This document shows, in pieces, positions 37,670-46,909 of a stretch of DNA of 64,000 bases. Numbering within the stretch: position 1 is the first letter of the stretch; every line of letters starts with the position of its first letter. Source of the stretch: Roseovarius dicentrarchi (GTDB lineage: Bacteria; Pseudomonadota; Alphaproteobacteria; Rhodobacterales; Rhodobacteraceae); assembly GCF_003316635.1 (NCBI RefSeq), contig NZ_QNQP01000011.1, positions 50,362 to 114,361 of the forward strand. The letters are read 5' to 3'. The translations under genes and the position numbers were made by a program. The notes under the pieces were generated by a model. That model made no database searches. It was not told the origin of the DNA and saw only the letters and a list, made by a program, of their open reading frames with translations.

Positions 37670-38541
37670 CAGTTGCCCTCCCGTTTGTCCAGCGTGGTCA
37701 TCACGGTGTAGAACACCCATGAGATGACGAGGATGACGAGGAAATACATCAGGCTGAACGCCGCCGCCGGGCCAAGGTCGAACTGCCCCAGCGCCATTTT
37801 CACCAAGTCAATCGAAAGGAACGTCGTCGCATTGCCCGGCCCGCCGCCGGTGACGACGAACGGCTCGGTATAGATCATGAAACTGTCCATGAAGCGCAAG
37901 AGGATCGCGATCATCAGCACGCCCGCCATCTTGGGCAGCTCGATATAGCGGAACACGGCCCAGCGGCTGGCTTGATCGATCTTGGCGGCCTGATAATAGG
38001 CATCCGGGATCGACCGCAGACCCGCGAAGGCCAGCAGCGCGACCAACGAGGTCCAGTGCCAGACATCCATGACGATAACAGTGATCCACGCATCAAGGCT
38101 GTTCTGCGTGTAGTTATATTCGATCCCCAGCGCGGCCAGCGTATGCCCCAGCAGGCCGATATCGACCCGGCCAAAGATCTGCCAGATCGTGCCGACCACG
38201 TTCCACGGGATCAGCAGCGGCAGCGACATCAGCACAAGGCAGAAGGACGACCAAAAGCCGCTTTTGGGCATGTTCAGCGCCACGTAGATGCCTAGCGGAA
38301 TCTCGATCGCCAGAATTATCCCCGAGAACATCAACTGCCGGCCCAGCGCGTTCCACATCCGGTCCGAATGCAGCATGTCGCGGAACCAATCGAGGCCCGC
38401 CCAGAAAAACTGATTGTTGCCGAACGTGTCCTGCACCGAATAATTCACCACCGTCATCAACGGGATCACCGCCGAAAACGCGACCAGTATCAGCACCGGC
38501 AGGATCAGGAACCACGCCTTTTGGTTGACGGTCTTGTTCAT
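37669..38541 (-). CDS. glpP: Glycerol ABC transporter permease (sugar type, first subunit)
   Basis: A 290-residue MalF-type permease with six helices. The EAA loop reads GLRSIPDAYYQAAKIDQASRWAVFRYIELPKM (described, not continuous). It lies between the ATPase gene glpT, whose stop it overlaps by 4 bases, and glpQ, whose ATG it overlaps. The pair makes the transmembrane part of the glycerol importer. Confidence 0.92.
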   Translation of the reverse strand: MNKTVNQKAWFLILPVLILVAFSAVIPLMTVVNYSVQDTFGNNQFFWAGLDWFRDMLHSDRMWNALGRQLMFSGIILAIEIPLGIYVALNMPKSGFWSSFCLVLMSLPLLIPWNVVGTIWQIFGRVDIGLLGHTLAALGIEYNYTQNSLDAWITVIVMDVWHWTSLVALLAFAGLRSIPDAYYQAAKIDQASRWAVFRYIELPKMAGVLMIAILLRFMDSFMIYTEPFVVTGGGPGNATTFLSIDLVKMALGQFDLGPAAAFSLMYFLVILVISWVFYTVMTTLDKREGN

Positions 38542-39623
38542 GCGGCGCCCTCCCCTTGCGGCGCGACGCGCCAGTCATCGGCGTAGATGTTGATCCCCTC
38601 GGGAGCAAAGCTGATGCGATCCGCGTCTGCCGGAATCGCCTCGCCCTCGGCGGCGATCATGCTGATCTGATTGCCAGCCACATCAAGGCGCACGATCTTG
38701 TGCCGGCCCACATCCTCGATCCGGGTGACGCGGGCGGGGATGCCATCGCCGCCCGCCGACAGCGTGATGAATTCGGGGCGCACGCCCAGTTGCGTGCGGC
38801 CCGTCGCTGAATACTGCGCGCCAAGGTCGATGGTCGTGTCGCCAATGCGGGCGGTGCTGCCGTCGATCTGCGCGTCGAACAGGTTCATGCCCGGCGAGCC
38901 GATGAAATAGCCGACAAACGTATGCGCGGGCCGCTCGAACAGATCCTGCGGCGTGCCGATCTGCACCACGCGGCCGTCATGCATCACCACCACCTTGTCG
39001 GCAAAAGTCAGCGCCTCGGTCTGGTCATGGGTGACGTAGATCATGGTATGGCCAAAATCGCGATGCAGCTTTTTCAGCTGGGTGCGCAGCTCCCATTTCA
39101 TGTGGGGGTCGATCACGGTCAACGGCTCGTCAAACAGCAGCGCGTTGACATCCTCGCGCACCATGCCGCGGCCAAGGCTGATTTTTTGCTTCGCGTCCGC
39201 CGTCAGGCCGCGCGCCTTGCGGTTCAGGTCATCCTCCATGCCGATCATCGCGGCCACTTTTTGCACGCGGCGGGTGATTTCGGCGGTGTCCATGCCGCGG
39301 TTTTTCAATGGAAAGGCCAGATTGTCGCGCACAGACATGGTGTCGTAGACCACGGGAAACTGGAACACCTGCGCGATGTTACGCTCCGCCGTTGGCGCGG
39401 TGGTCACATCGCGCCCGTCAAACAGAACGCGGCCCTGCGACGGGATCAGCAGACCCGAAATGATGTTCAGCAAGGTAGATTTGCCGCAACCGGACGCGCC
39501 CAGCAGCGCGTAGGCCTCCCCATCGGCCCAGTCGTGGTTCAGCTCTTTCAGGGCGAAATCCGCCTCGCTTGTCGGGTTCGGCGCATAGGAATGGGCCAGA
39601 TGCTCAAGCGTGATTTTCGCCAT
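38538..39623 (-). CDS. glpT: Glycerol ABC transporter ATP-binding protein GlpT
   Basis: A 361-residue MalK-like ATPase. Walker A is GASGCGKST (42-50), the Q-loop glutamine is Q88, Walker B has D165 and E166, and the H-loop histidine is H199 (YVTHDQTEA). The signature LSGGQxQR is not kept: the aligned segment is LTADAKQK (140-147). A C-terminal TOBE-like regulatory region follows. Its ATG overlaps the glpS stop (TAATG). It forms a heterodimer with GlpS. Confidence 0.92.
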   Translation of the reverse strand: MAKITLEHLAHSYAPNPTSEADFALKELNHDWADGEAYALLGASGCGKSTLLNIISGLLIPSQGRVLFDGRDVTTAPTAERNIAQVFQFPVVYDTMSVRDNLAFPLKNRGMDTAEITRRVQKVAAMIGMEDDLNRKARGLTADAKQKISLGRGMVREDVNALLFDEPLTVIDPHMKWELRTQLKKLHRDFGHTMIYVTHDQTEALTFADKVVVMHDGRVVQIGTPQDLFERPAHTFVGYFIGSPGMNLFDAQIDGSTARIGDTTIDLGAQYSATGRTQLGVRPEFITLSAGGDGIPARVTRIEDVGRHKIVRLDVAGNQISMIAAEGEAIPADADRISFAPEGINIYADDWRVAPQGEGAA

Positions 39624-40705
39624 TACGCGGCCTCCGCATAGGGGGCGGACGCGACCAGCGCGCCGTCTTCGGCAAAGAGGTAAACGCGGCTGGGGTCCAG
39701 ATAGACCGGCAGCGGCTGACCCGGCGCCAGATTTCGCAGGCCATGGATCAGGCCGACCCAGCGCAGGCTGCCGTGATCCAGATGCACGAAGGTTTCGGAG
39801 CCGGTGATTTCGGTGACGTTCAGAACGGTGTCAAAGCGGATCGCCCCCTCCGACGGCTCCAGCTTCAGGTGGTTGGGGCGGAACCCGGCCATATAGCGGC
39901 CATCGGCCAGCCCGGCGCCCAGCGCGCCGGCCTTCAGATCCGTCTGCCCCTGGCGCAGCGTATCGCCGCGCTTTTCCAGCGTCAGGAAATTCATCGGCGG
40001 GTCCGAGAACACCCGCGCGGTGGTGGCGTCGGCAGGCTGGCGGTACACGTTCGCGGTGGGGCCGAATTGCGTCACGCGCCCCTCCCACAGGGTGGCGCAA
40101 TGACCGCCCAGCAGCAGCGCCTCTTCGGGTTCGGTGGTGGCATAGACGAAAATGGCGCCGGATGCCTCGAATATCTTGGGAATTTCCGCGCGCAATTCCT
40201 CGCGCAGTTTGTAGTCCAGATTTGCCAGCGGCTCGTCCAGCAGCACCAGTCCGGCGTTTTTCACCAGAGCGCGGGCCAACGCGCAGCGCTGCTGCTGACC
40301 ACCGGACAGCTCCAGTGGCTTGCGGTCCAGCATCGGGCCCAGCTGCATCAGATCGGCGGTTTCGCGCACGCGGCGGTCGATTTCGCCCTTGCCCACCCCC
40401 ATCAGTCGCAGGGGCGAGGCGATGTTGTCATAAACGCTCATCGACGGGTAATTGATGAACTGCTGGTACACCATGGCGATCTTGCGATCCTGAACGCGCT
40501 GGCCGGTGACATCATCGCCGTTCCACAGGATGCGCCCGCGCGTGGGCTGGTCCAGCCCGGCCATCAGGCGCATCAGCGACGTCTTGCCCGACAGGGTCGG
40601 TCCCAACAGGACGTTCATCGTGCCCGGCTCCAGCGTCAGCGTGGTGCCGTGGATAAAGGTCTGGCCGCCGACCACGTGGGATACGTCATCAAGCTTCAGC
40701 GTCAC
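39623..40705 (-). CDS. glpS: Glycerol ABC transporter ATP-binding protein GlpS
   Basis: A 360-residue MalK-like ATPase from GTG 40705, which overlaps the glpD stop (GTGA). Walker A is GPTLSGKT (35-42), the Q-loop is Q81, the signature is canonical LSGGQQQR (133-140), and Walker B has D157 and E158. The H-loop histidine is missing: the segment is YATTEPEEA with T191 at that place. A TOBE-like C-terminal region is present. It complements the degenerate signature of GlpT. Confidence 0.92.
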   Translation of the reverse strand: MTLKLDDVSHVVGGQTFIHGTTLTLEPGTMNVLLGPTLSGKTSLMRLMAGLDQPTRGRILWNGDDVTGQRVQDRKIAMVYQQFINYPSMSVYDNIASPLRLMGVGKGEIDRRVRETADLMQLGPMLDRKPLELSGGQQQRCALARALVKNAGLVLLDEPLANLDYKLREELRAEIPKIFEASGAIFVYATTEPEEALLLGGHCATLWEGRVTQFGPTANVYRQPADATTARVFSDPPMNFLTLEKRGDTLRQGQTDLKAGALGAGLADGRYMAGFRPNHLKLEPSEGAIRFDTVLNVTEITGSETFVHLDHGSLRWVGLIHGLRNLAPGQPLPVYLDPSRVYLFAEDGALVASAPYAEAA

Positions 40706-42315
40706 GCGCGTTCCTCCCCTGCCCGGCTGTTGATGCCGAACCGTGTCTGCCGCCGCCCGCGCATGTAGCTGTCCAGCGCCGCCGCCTGCTCTGCTGTCAG
40801 GCGCAGGCCCAGCTTCGAGCGGCGCCACAGCACATCCTCGGCGGTGCGGGCATATTCGCGGTCCATCAGCCAATCCACCTCGATCGCGGTCAGTGTAGCA
40901 CCAAAATCCTGCCCCATGTCATCCCGCGTGGCTACCCCGTCCAGAATATGCGCCGCCTGCGTGCCATAGGCGCGGATCAGGCGCTGCGCCCAAGGGCGGC
41001 TGAGGAACGGATAAGGCTGCTCCAACTCAGCAATTTTGGCGTCCACCGCATCCACGGCGAAATCACCGCCCGGCAGCGGCACGCCTGCGGTCCATTTGCC
41101 GGGCAGGTTGTCCATCTCGGCCGCGATCAGGTCCATGACCCCCTCGGCCAGCCGCCGGTATGTGGTGATCTTGCCGCCGAAGATGTTGATGACAGGCGCG
41201 CCGGCCGATTTGTCCACCTTCAGCGTGTAATCGCGCGTTGCCGCTGTCGCCGACGATGATCCGTCATCATAGAGCGGGCGCACCCCGGAATAGGTCCAGA
41301 CGATATCATCGGTCGAAATCGGATCCTTGAGGTAGGCGTTGACGAATTCGACCATATAGGCCTGCTCCTGCGGGGTGCAGACGGGGGGCGTTTCGGGGTC
41401 GTCATGCTCCTGATCGGTGGTGCCGATCAGGGTGAAATCCGTCTCATACGGGATGGCGAACATGATGCGCCCGTCTGTGCCCTGGAAGAAATAGCATTTG
41501 TCGTGGTCGAACAAACGCTTGGTGACGATGTGGCTGCCGCGCACCAGACGCACGCTGTCCTTGCTCTGCGCATGGATCGCGTGGCGGATCACGTCACCCA
41601 CCCACGGCCCGCCGGCATTGACGATCATGCGGGCGCGCACGATCTGAACCTCGTCCGTGGCAATATCCTTGAGCGTGACGTGCCAGATGCCGCCTTCCTG
41701 CCGGGCCTCCATCACCTGCGTCCGCGTCAGGATACGCGCCCCGCGCGCCGCCGCGTCGCGGGCATTCAGCACCACAAGGCGCGAATCCTCGACCCAGCAA
41801 TCGGAATACTCGTACGCCTTTGCAAAACGATCCTGCAGCGGCGCGCCCTCGGGCGCAGTGGCCAGATCGACGGTGGATGTGCCGGGCAGGATCTTGCGCC
41901 CTCCCAGATGATCGTACAGGAACAATCCCAGCCGGATCAGCCATGCAGGGCGGCGCCCGCGCATCCACGGCATGAATATGCTCAGCAGCTTGGATGTGGG
42001 CGTATCACTCTCAAACCGCATATCCTTGTGATATGGCAGGACAAACCGCATCGGCCATGCGATATGCGGCATCGCGCGCAGCAGGGTTTCCCGCTCGATC
42101 AGGCTTTCGCGGACCAGCCGGAATTCGAAATATTCCAGATAGCGCAGACCGCCGTGAAACAGCTTGGTCGACGATGATGACGTGGCCGAGGCCAGATCGG
42201 ACATCTCCGCCAGCGTCACCGACAGGCCCCGCCCCGCCGCATCGCGCGCCACGCCGCAGCCGTTGATTCCGCCGCCGATCACCAGCAGATCGCGAATATC
42301 CTCTGATCCGTCCAC
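40702..42315 (-). CDS. glpD: Glycerol-3-phosphate dehydrogenase
   Basis: A 537-residue FAD-dependent, membrane-associated dehydrogenase oxidising glycerol 3-phosphate to dihydroxyacetone phosphate and passing electrons to quinone. It has the dinucleotide fold LLVIGGGINGCGVARDAAGRG, the SSSTKLFHGGLRYLE motif and FGGKITTYRRLAE. The GTG start (42315) is supported by GGGAGG a few bases upstream. It is the first gene of the leftward glp operon, divergent from the DeoR-type regulator. Confidence 0.95.
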   Translation of the reverse strand: MDGSEDIRDLLVIGGGINGCGVARDAAGRGLSVTLAEMSDLASATSSSSTKLFHGGLRYLEYFEFRLVRESLIERETLLRAMPHIAWPMRFVLPYHKDMRFESDTPTSKLLSIFMPWMRGRRPAWLIRLGLFLYDHLGGRKILPGTSTVDLATAPEGAPLQDRFAKAYEYSDCWVEDSRLVVLNARDAAARGARILTRTQVMEARQEGGIWHVTLKDIATDEVQIVRARMIVNAGGPWVGDVIRHAIHAQSKDSVRLVRGSHIVTKRLFDHDKCYFFQGTDGRIMFAIPYETDFTLIGTTDQEHDDPETPPVCTPQEQAYMVEFVNAYLKDPISTDDIVWTYSGVRPLYDDGSSSATAATRDYTLKVDKSAGAPVINIFGGKITTYRRLAEGVMDLIAAEMDNLPGKWTAGVPLPGGDFAVDAVDAKIAELEQPYPFLSRPWAQRLIRAYGTQAAHILDGVATRDDMGQDFGATLTAIEVDWLMDREYARTAEDVLWRRSKLGLRLTAEQAAALDSYMRGRRQTRFGINSRAGEERA

Positions 42316-42383
42316 CCGGACCCTCCCACATGCCGCGCCAATGGGCTGAGACTAGCAAACCGTGACAAAATGAAAAGGATTTA

Positions 42384-42404
42384 CTTTCGCTTTTGTTCGA
42401 TTTT
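42384..42404 (+). promoter_or_regulatory. Candidate GlpR operator, first copy
   Basis: Two TTCG cores, at 42386-42389 and 42396-42399, lie one helical turn apart in the glpD/glpR spacer. TTCG is the conserved half-site core of the E. coli GlpR operator. The 9-mer TTCGCTTTT (42386-42394) reappears inverted at 42518-42510. Confidence 0.5.
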
Positions 42405-42508
42405 AAATGGCAGGTAAATCGGGGCGTTACCGAAGCAACGCGCATGAACTACGGCGCCATTCGGCTATCCGGCGCCAATCCTGCACGTCACTTTTAACAC
42501 GTCTTACC

Positions 42509-42524
42509 AAAAAGCGAACATTAA
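42509..42524 (-). promoter_or_regulatory. Candidate GlpR operator, inverted second copy
   Basis: AAAAGCGAAC (42510-42519) is the reverse complement of GTTCGCTTTT and so mirrors the site at 42384-42404. It lies 33-48 bases before the regulator ATG, suited to autoregulation. Confidence 0.45.
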
Positions 42525-42556
42525 CGCACATCCCGCCATCTGACCGGACGCCCCCC

Positions 42557-43321
42557 ATGTCGCAGACCATACGCTATCCCGAGATCCTTGAGATTGCCCG
42601 CCGCGATGGCAAGGTCACGGTTGACCATCTGGCCGCGCATTTCGGCGTCACCTTGCAGACCATCCGCCGCGATCTGTCGGATCTGGCCGATCTGGGCAGG
42701 CTGGAGCGGGTGCATGGCGGCGCGGTGCTGCCGTCCGGCACCACAAATATCGGCTATGAGGAACGCCGCCGCATCAATGCAGGTGGCAAGGCCGCCATCG
42801 CCCGCGCCTGCGCCGCGCAAATCCCCGATTCCAGCGCCATTTTCCTGAACATCGGCACCAGCACCGAGGCTGTCGCGGCCGAGCTGATGCACCACCGCGA
42901 CCTGTTGGTTGTGACCAACAACATGAATGTCGCCAATATTCTGGCCCAGAATCACGATTGCAAAGTCATCGTTACGGGCGGCACCCTGCGCCAGTCCGAT
43001 GGCGGGCTGATCGGGGACATCACCAAGGCCTCCATCCGCCAGTTCAAGTTCGACATCGGCATCATCGGCTGTTCGGCCATTGATGCGGATGGCGACATTC
43101 TGGATTTCGACGTGCAGGAGGTTGGCGTCAGTCAGGCCATTCTGACCCGGTCGCGGCGCCGGATGCTGCTGGCCGATCACAGCAAATTCACCCGCACCGC
43201 GCCCGCGCGCATTTCCTCGCTGGCGGAAATCGACGTTGTGTTTACCGATCGCAAGCTGCACGCCGATCTTCAGGCACGCTGTGAGGGATGGCAGACGCAA
43301 ATCACGCTAGCCGGGGTTTGA
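42557..43321 (+). CDS. glpR: DeoR/GlpR-type transcriptional regulator
   Basis: A 254-residue DeoR-family repressor. It has an N-terminal winged helix (VDHLAAHFGVTLQTIRRDLSDL, residues 21-42 region), then a sugar-phosphate-isomerase-like effector domain with IFLNIGTSTEAVA, VTGGTLRQSDGGLIG and LLADHSKF. ATG 42557 gives the standard length. Divergence from glpD and the paired TTCG motifs in the spacer indicate control of the glycerol genes, with glycerol 3-phosphate as the likely inducer. Confidence 0.9.
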   Translation: MSQTIRYPEILEIARRDGKVTVDHLAAHFGVTLQTIRRDLSDLADLGRLERVHGGAVLPSGTTNIGYEERRRINAGGKAAIARACAAQIPDSSAIFLNIGTSTEAVAAELMHHRDLLVVTNNMNVANILAQNHDCKVIVTGGTLRQSDGGLIGDITKASIRQFKFDIGIIGCSAIDADGDILDFDVQEVGVSQAILTRSRRRMLLADHSKFTRTAPARISSLAEIDVVFTDRKLHADLQARCEGWQTQITLAGV

Positions 43322-43444
43322 AGCGTGCCGGGTTTAACTGACATCAATTCGCGCGGCTTGAAAATGCTCTAGACTGCGCCACAAGTCCCCTTGCAGATGC
43401 ACCATCCGCGAGGCGGCAGGACTGTGGGGCAAGAGGGATCCGGC

Positions 43445-44995
43445 ATGGCAAACGACGCGCAGGCAGAGGTGATCGCGTTTCTGTCGCGCCAGATGGAGGT
43501 TGCGGATCGGGCCGCGCCGCAGATTGTGCGCACCCACGGCGCCGTTTTGCTGCTGGGGCGGCGCGACGCGTGGAAAATCAAGCGCGCGGTGCGCTATGCC
43601 TATCTGGATTTTTCGACCGCAACAAAACGCCATGACATGCTGCTGCGCGAGCTGGAGCTGAACCGCCCCGCCGCCCCGTCAATCTATCGCGATCTGGTCG
43701 CGGTGACGCGCGACGCGGGCGGGCAGTTGCATATGGGCGGCACCGGCGCGCCTGCCGAATGGGTGCTGCGGATGCGCCGCTTTGATACGGCTGACGAATT
43801 GGTGCAGATTGCCGCGCGCGGTGCGTTGGACGCCGACATCGCGGCGGACTTGGGCAAGGTGATTGCGCAATATCACGCCGCAGCGCCGGTACGGTCGCAG
43901 GTACAGGGCGCGGATCTGATCGGCGCGCTGCTGGACCAGTTGAACACCGCCTTTGCCGACATGACGGATGTGTTTGGCACGGATGCGGTGGACCACTATC
44001 GCAGCGCCGCGGATCATGCGTGGCGCGGCGTGCGCGCGCAGTTGAACGCGCGCGGGGCTGCGGGGCATGTCAGGCGCTGCCACGGCGATCTGCACCTGGG
44101 CAATATCGTGATGCAGGACGGGGTGCCGACGCTGTTCGATGCGCTGGAGTTTGACGAAACGCTCGGCACGTCCGATGTGCTGTATGATCTGGCGTTTCTG
44201 CTGATGGACCTGGCCCATAACGGCCAGATGGCGGCGGCAAACGCCGTGCTGAACGCTTATCTGTTTCACGCCGGCGACGCCGATCATTACGCGGCCCTGT
44301 CGCTGCTGCCGCTGTTTCAAAGCCTGCGCGCCGCGATCCGCGCCATGGTGGCCGTGCAGGCCGAACGCGCGGGCGGGAATGGCGGCGTGCAGGCGGCGCG
44401 GGATTATCTGGCGCGCGCCCAAGGCTACCTGTCGCCCCCGCCCGCCCGGCTGATTGCGGTTGGCGGGCGGTCCGGCACCGGCAAATCGGTGCTGGCCGCC
44501 GCGATCGCCCCGCATATCGGGGCAGCGCCGGGCGCGGTGCATCTGCGCAGCGATCTGGAGCGCAAGGCGCTGTTTGGCGCGGCCCCCCTCGCACCTTTGC
44601 CCGCCAGCGCCTATACTGAAGATGTCAGCGCCCGCGTTTACGATACCATGCTGGGCAAGGCGCGCATGGCGCTGCTGGCCGGTCACGGCGCCATCGTGGA
44701 CGCCACCTGGCTGGACAAGGATGCGCGCGCCGCGCTGGACAGCCCTGCGCCGAGCGCGCCTTTCACCGGCCTGTGGCTGGCGGCGGACACTGCCACGCTT
44801 GAGGCGCGGGTCACCGCGCGGCAGGGTGATGCGTCCGATGCCGATGCCGCCGTGCTGCGCCGCCAGACCGACCGTCAGGGCGCACCGAAAAATTGGCTGC
44901 GGATAGATGCCACTGGCAGCCGCGCCGACACATTTGCGCAGGCTCTCTGCGCGCTTGGGGTGCCACGTCGCGCCCCGCTCGACGATAAAGGATGA
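43445..44995 (+). CDS. APH-like kinase fused to P-loop kinase/ATPase
   Basis: A 516-residue two-domain protein. Residues 1-330 resemble aminoglycoside phosphotransferase-fold kinases, with HGDLHLGN (213-220) as the catalytic loop and FDALEFD (231-237) as the metal site. Residues 334-516 are a zeta-toxin/gluconate-kinase-like P-loop domain with Walker A GGRSGTGKS (340-348). The fusion is widespread but its substrate is not known. GAGG precedes ATG 43445. phaC begins 5 bases after its stop, so the two are coupled. Confidence 0.85.
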   Translation: MANDAQAEVIAFLSRQMEVADRAAPQIVRTHGAVLLLGRRDAWKIKRAVRYAYLDFSTATKRHDMLLRELELNRPAAPSIYRDLVAVTRDAGGQLHMGGTGAPAEWVLRMRRFDTADELVQIAARGALDADIAADLGKVIAQYHAAAPVRSQVQGADLIGALLDQLNTAFADMTDVFGTDAVDHYRSAADHAWRGVRAQLNARGAAGHVRRCHGDLHLGNIVMQDGVPTLFDALEFDETLGTSDVLYDLAFLLMDLAHNGQMAAANAVLNAYLFHAGDADHYAALSLLPLFQSLRAAIRAMVAVQAERAGGNGGVQAARDYLARAQGYLSPPPARLIAVGGRSGTGKSVLAAAIAPHIGAAPGAVHLRSDLERKALFGAAPLAPLPASAYTEDVSARVYDTMLGKARMALLAGHGAIVDATWLDKDARAALDSPAPSAPFTGLWLAADTATLEARVTARQGDASDADAAVLRRQTDRQGAPKNWLRIDATGSRADTFAQALCALGVPRRAPLDDKG

Positions 44996-44999
44996 TCCA

Positions 45000-46883
45000 A
45001 TGTCCAATTCAAAGAAAACCCGCAGCACGCCGAAAAAGCAGGATCAGGGCAGCAACGTCTCGTCCATCCGGCCCGAAGGGGTCTTGCCGCCCAAGGCGCC
45101 GCCGGCGCCGCCCGCGCCCGAAATCGCACAGCAGCCCGCGCCTGTTCCGCCTGAACTGGGCCTGCGCTGCCAGCCCGCAGATCCGGCCAGCCGCCGCACC
45201 GAATTGCTGGACCACGCGATTAAGGCGCAGATGGCGCAAATGACATCGGGGGTATCGCCCTTTGGCGTGGCCTCCAGCGTGTTCAACTGGTGGATGCATC
45301 TGGCCTCCTCCCCCGGCAAACAGATCGAGCTGATGGAGAAAGCGATGCGCAAGGCGTCGCGGCTGGCGATGGATGCCGCCGATAAAAAGGCCGATCCGTG
45401 CATTCTGCCCTTGCCGCTGGACAAACGCTTTGACGCGCAGGAATGGCAGCAATGGCCCTATAACCTGATGTATCAGAACTTCCTGCTGACGCAGCAGTGG
45501 TGGTATAATGCCACCAACGATATTGACGGGCTGTCGCGCCGCGATCAGCAGGTGGTGTCGTTCATCACCCGGCAGTTGCTGGACATGCTGTCGCCCTCCA
45601 ACGGGCTGTGGACCAACCCCGAGGTGATTGCCCAGACGGTCAAGGAAGACGGCGCCAACCTGACGCGCGGCTGGCAGAACCTGATCGAGGATATGCGCCG
45701 CACCGCATCGGGCGCGCCCATGGCCGGCACCGAAGACTACCTGCCGGGCCGCGATGTGGCAGTGACGCCGGGCAAGGTGGTCTACCGCTCGCATCTGATC
45801 GAGCTGATCCAGTACAGCCCGCAGACCGAAACCACGACGATCGAGCCGATCCTGATCGTGCCGGCGTGGATCATGAAATACTATATCCTTGATCTGTCGC
45901 CGCATAATTCACTGGTCAATTATCTGGTCGGCGAGGGCTTCACCGTCTTCATGATCTCATGGCGCAACCCGGATGCAGAGGACCGTGATCTGGGCATGGA
46001 CGATTACCTGAACGCCGTCGGCGATGCGCTGGATACCATCGGCGCCGCTGTGCCGGATACGCCGGTGCATGGCGTCGGCTATTGCCTTGGCGGGACGCTC
46101 TTGTCGATCAAGGCGGCGCAGATGGCACGCGATGGGGATGACCGGCTGAAAACCCTGTCGCTGCTGGCCACGCAGGTCGATTTCGAGGAGCCGGGCGAAT
46201 TGCAGCTATTCATCAGCGAAAGCGCGGTGTCCTATCTGGAACACATGATGCGCGATCAGGGCTATCTGGACACCACCCAGATGGCCGGCGCGTTCCAGCT
46301 GCTGCGCTCGACCGATCTGATATGGTCGCGCTATGTGCATGAATATCTGATGGGCCGCCCGCAGCCGATGTTCGATTTGATGGCATGGAACGCGGACGCC
46401 ACGCGCATGCCCTACCGGATGCACAGCGAATACCTGCGCAGCCTGTATCTGAACAACGAGCTGTCGCAGGGCCAGTACAAGGTGGATGGCCGGCCCGTGG
46501 CGATCACCGATATCAAGGCGCCGCTGTTTGCCGTGTCCACCACCGGCGATCATGTCGCGCCGTGGCAGTCTGTTTACAAGCTGCATCTGCTGACCGATAC
46601 GGATGTGACATTCGTGCTGACCTCGGGCGGCCATAACGCCGGCATCGTCAGCGAGCCGGGCCATGCCGGGCGCAGCTTTCAGATCTCGCACACGCCGGAG
46701 GACAGCAACTATATCGCGCCCGAAGGATGGCGCGCGCAAACACCGCTGGAGGACGGGTCGTGGTGGCCCAGGCTGGTCGACTGGCTGCGCGCGCGGTCCA
46801 GCGGCACGGGCAAGCCGCCCCTCATGGCCGGGGGCGCCGACGATTTGCCCGATGCACCGGGCAGTTATGTGCTGCAACGCTGA
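45000..46883 (+). CDS. phaC: Class I poly(R)-hydroxyalkanoic acid synthase
   Basis: A 627-residue PHA synthase polymerising (R)-3-hydroxyacyl-CoA at granule surfaces. The lipase-like box GYCLGG holds the nucleophile C362; the catalytic Asp lies in STTGDHVAPW and the His in SGGHNAGIV. An N-terminal Ser/Lys/Pro-rich extension of about 60 residues precedes the usual region. The start ATG 45000 is chosen for its position just after the upstream stop. phaA and phaB are not in the window. Confidence 0.95.
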   Translation: MSNSKKTRSTPKKQDQGSNVSSIRPEGVLPPKAPPAPPAPEIAQQPAPVPPELGLRCQPADPASRRTELLDHAIKAQMAQMTSGVSPFGVASSVFNWWMHLASSPGKQIELMEKAMRKASRLAMDAADKKADPCILPLPLDKRFDAQEWQQWPYNLMYQNFLLTQQWWYNATNDIDGLSRRDQQVVSFITRQLLDMLSPSNGLWTNPEVIAQTVKEDGANLTRGWQNLIEDMRRTASGAPMAGTEDYLPGRDVAVTPGKVVYRSHLIELIQYSPQTETTTIEPILIVPAWIMKYYILDLSPHNSLVNYLVGEGFTVFMISWRNPDAEDRDLGMDDYLNAVGDALDTIGAAVPDTPVHGVGYCLGGTLLSIKAAQMARDGDDRLKTLSLLATQVDFEEPGELQLFISESAVSYLEHMMRDQGYLDTTQMAGAFQLLRSTDLIWSRYVHEYLMGRPQPMFDLMAWNADATRMPYRMHSEYLRSLYLNNELSQGQYKVDGRPVAITDIKAPLFAVSTTGDHVAPWQSVYKLHLLTDTDVTFVLTSGGHNAGIVSEPGHAGRSFQISHTPEDSNYIAPEGWRAQTPLEDGSWWPRLVDWLRARSSGTGKPPLMAGGADDLPDAPGSYVLQR

Positions 46884-46909
46884 CACGCTTTTCAAAGGAT
46901 CGAAAACCC

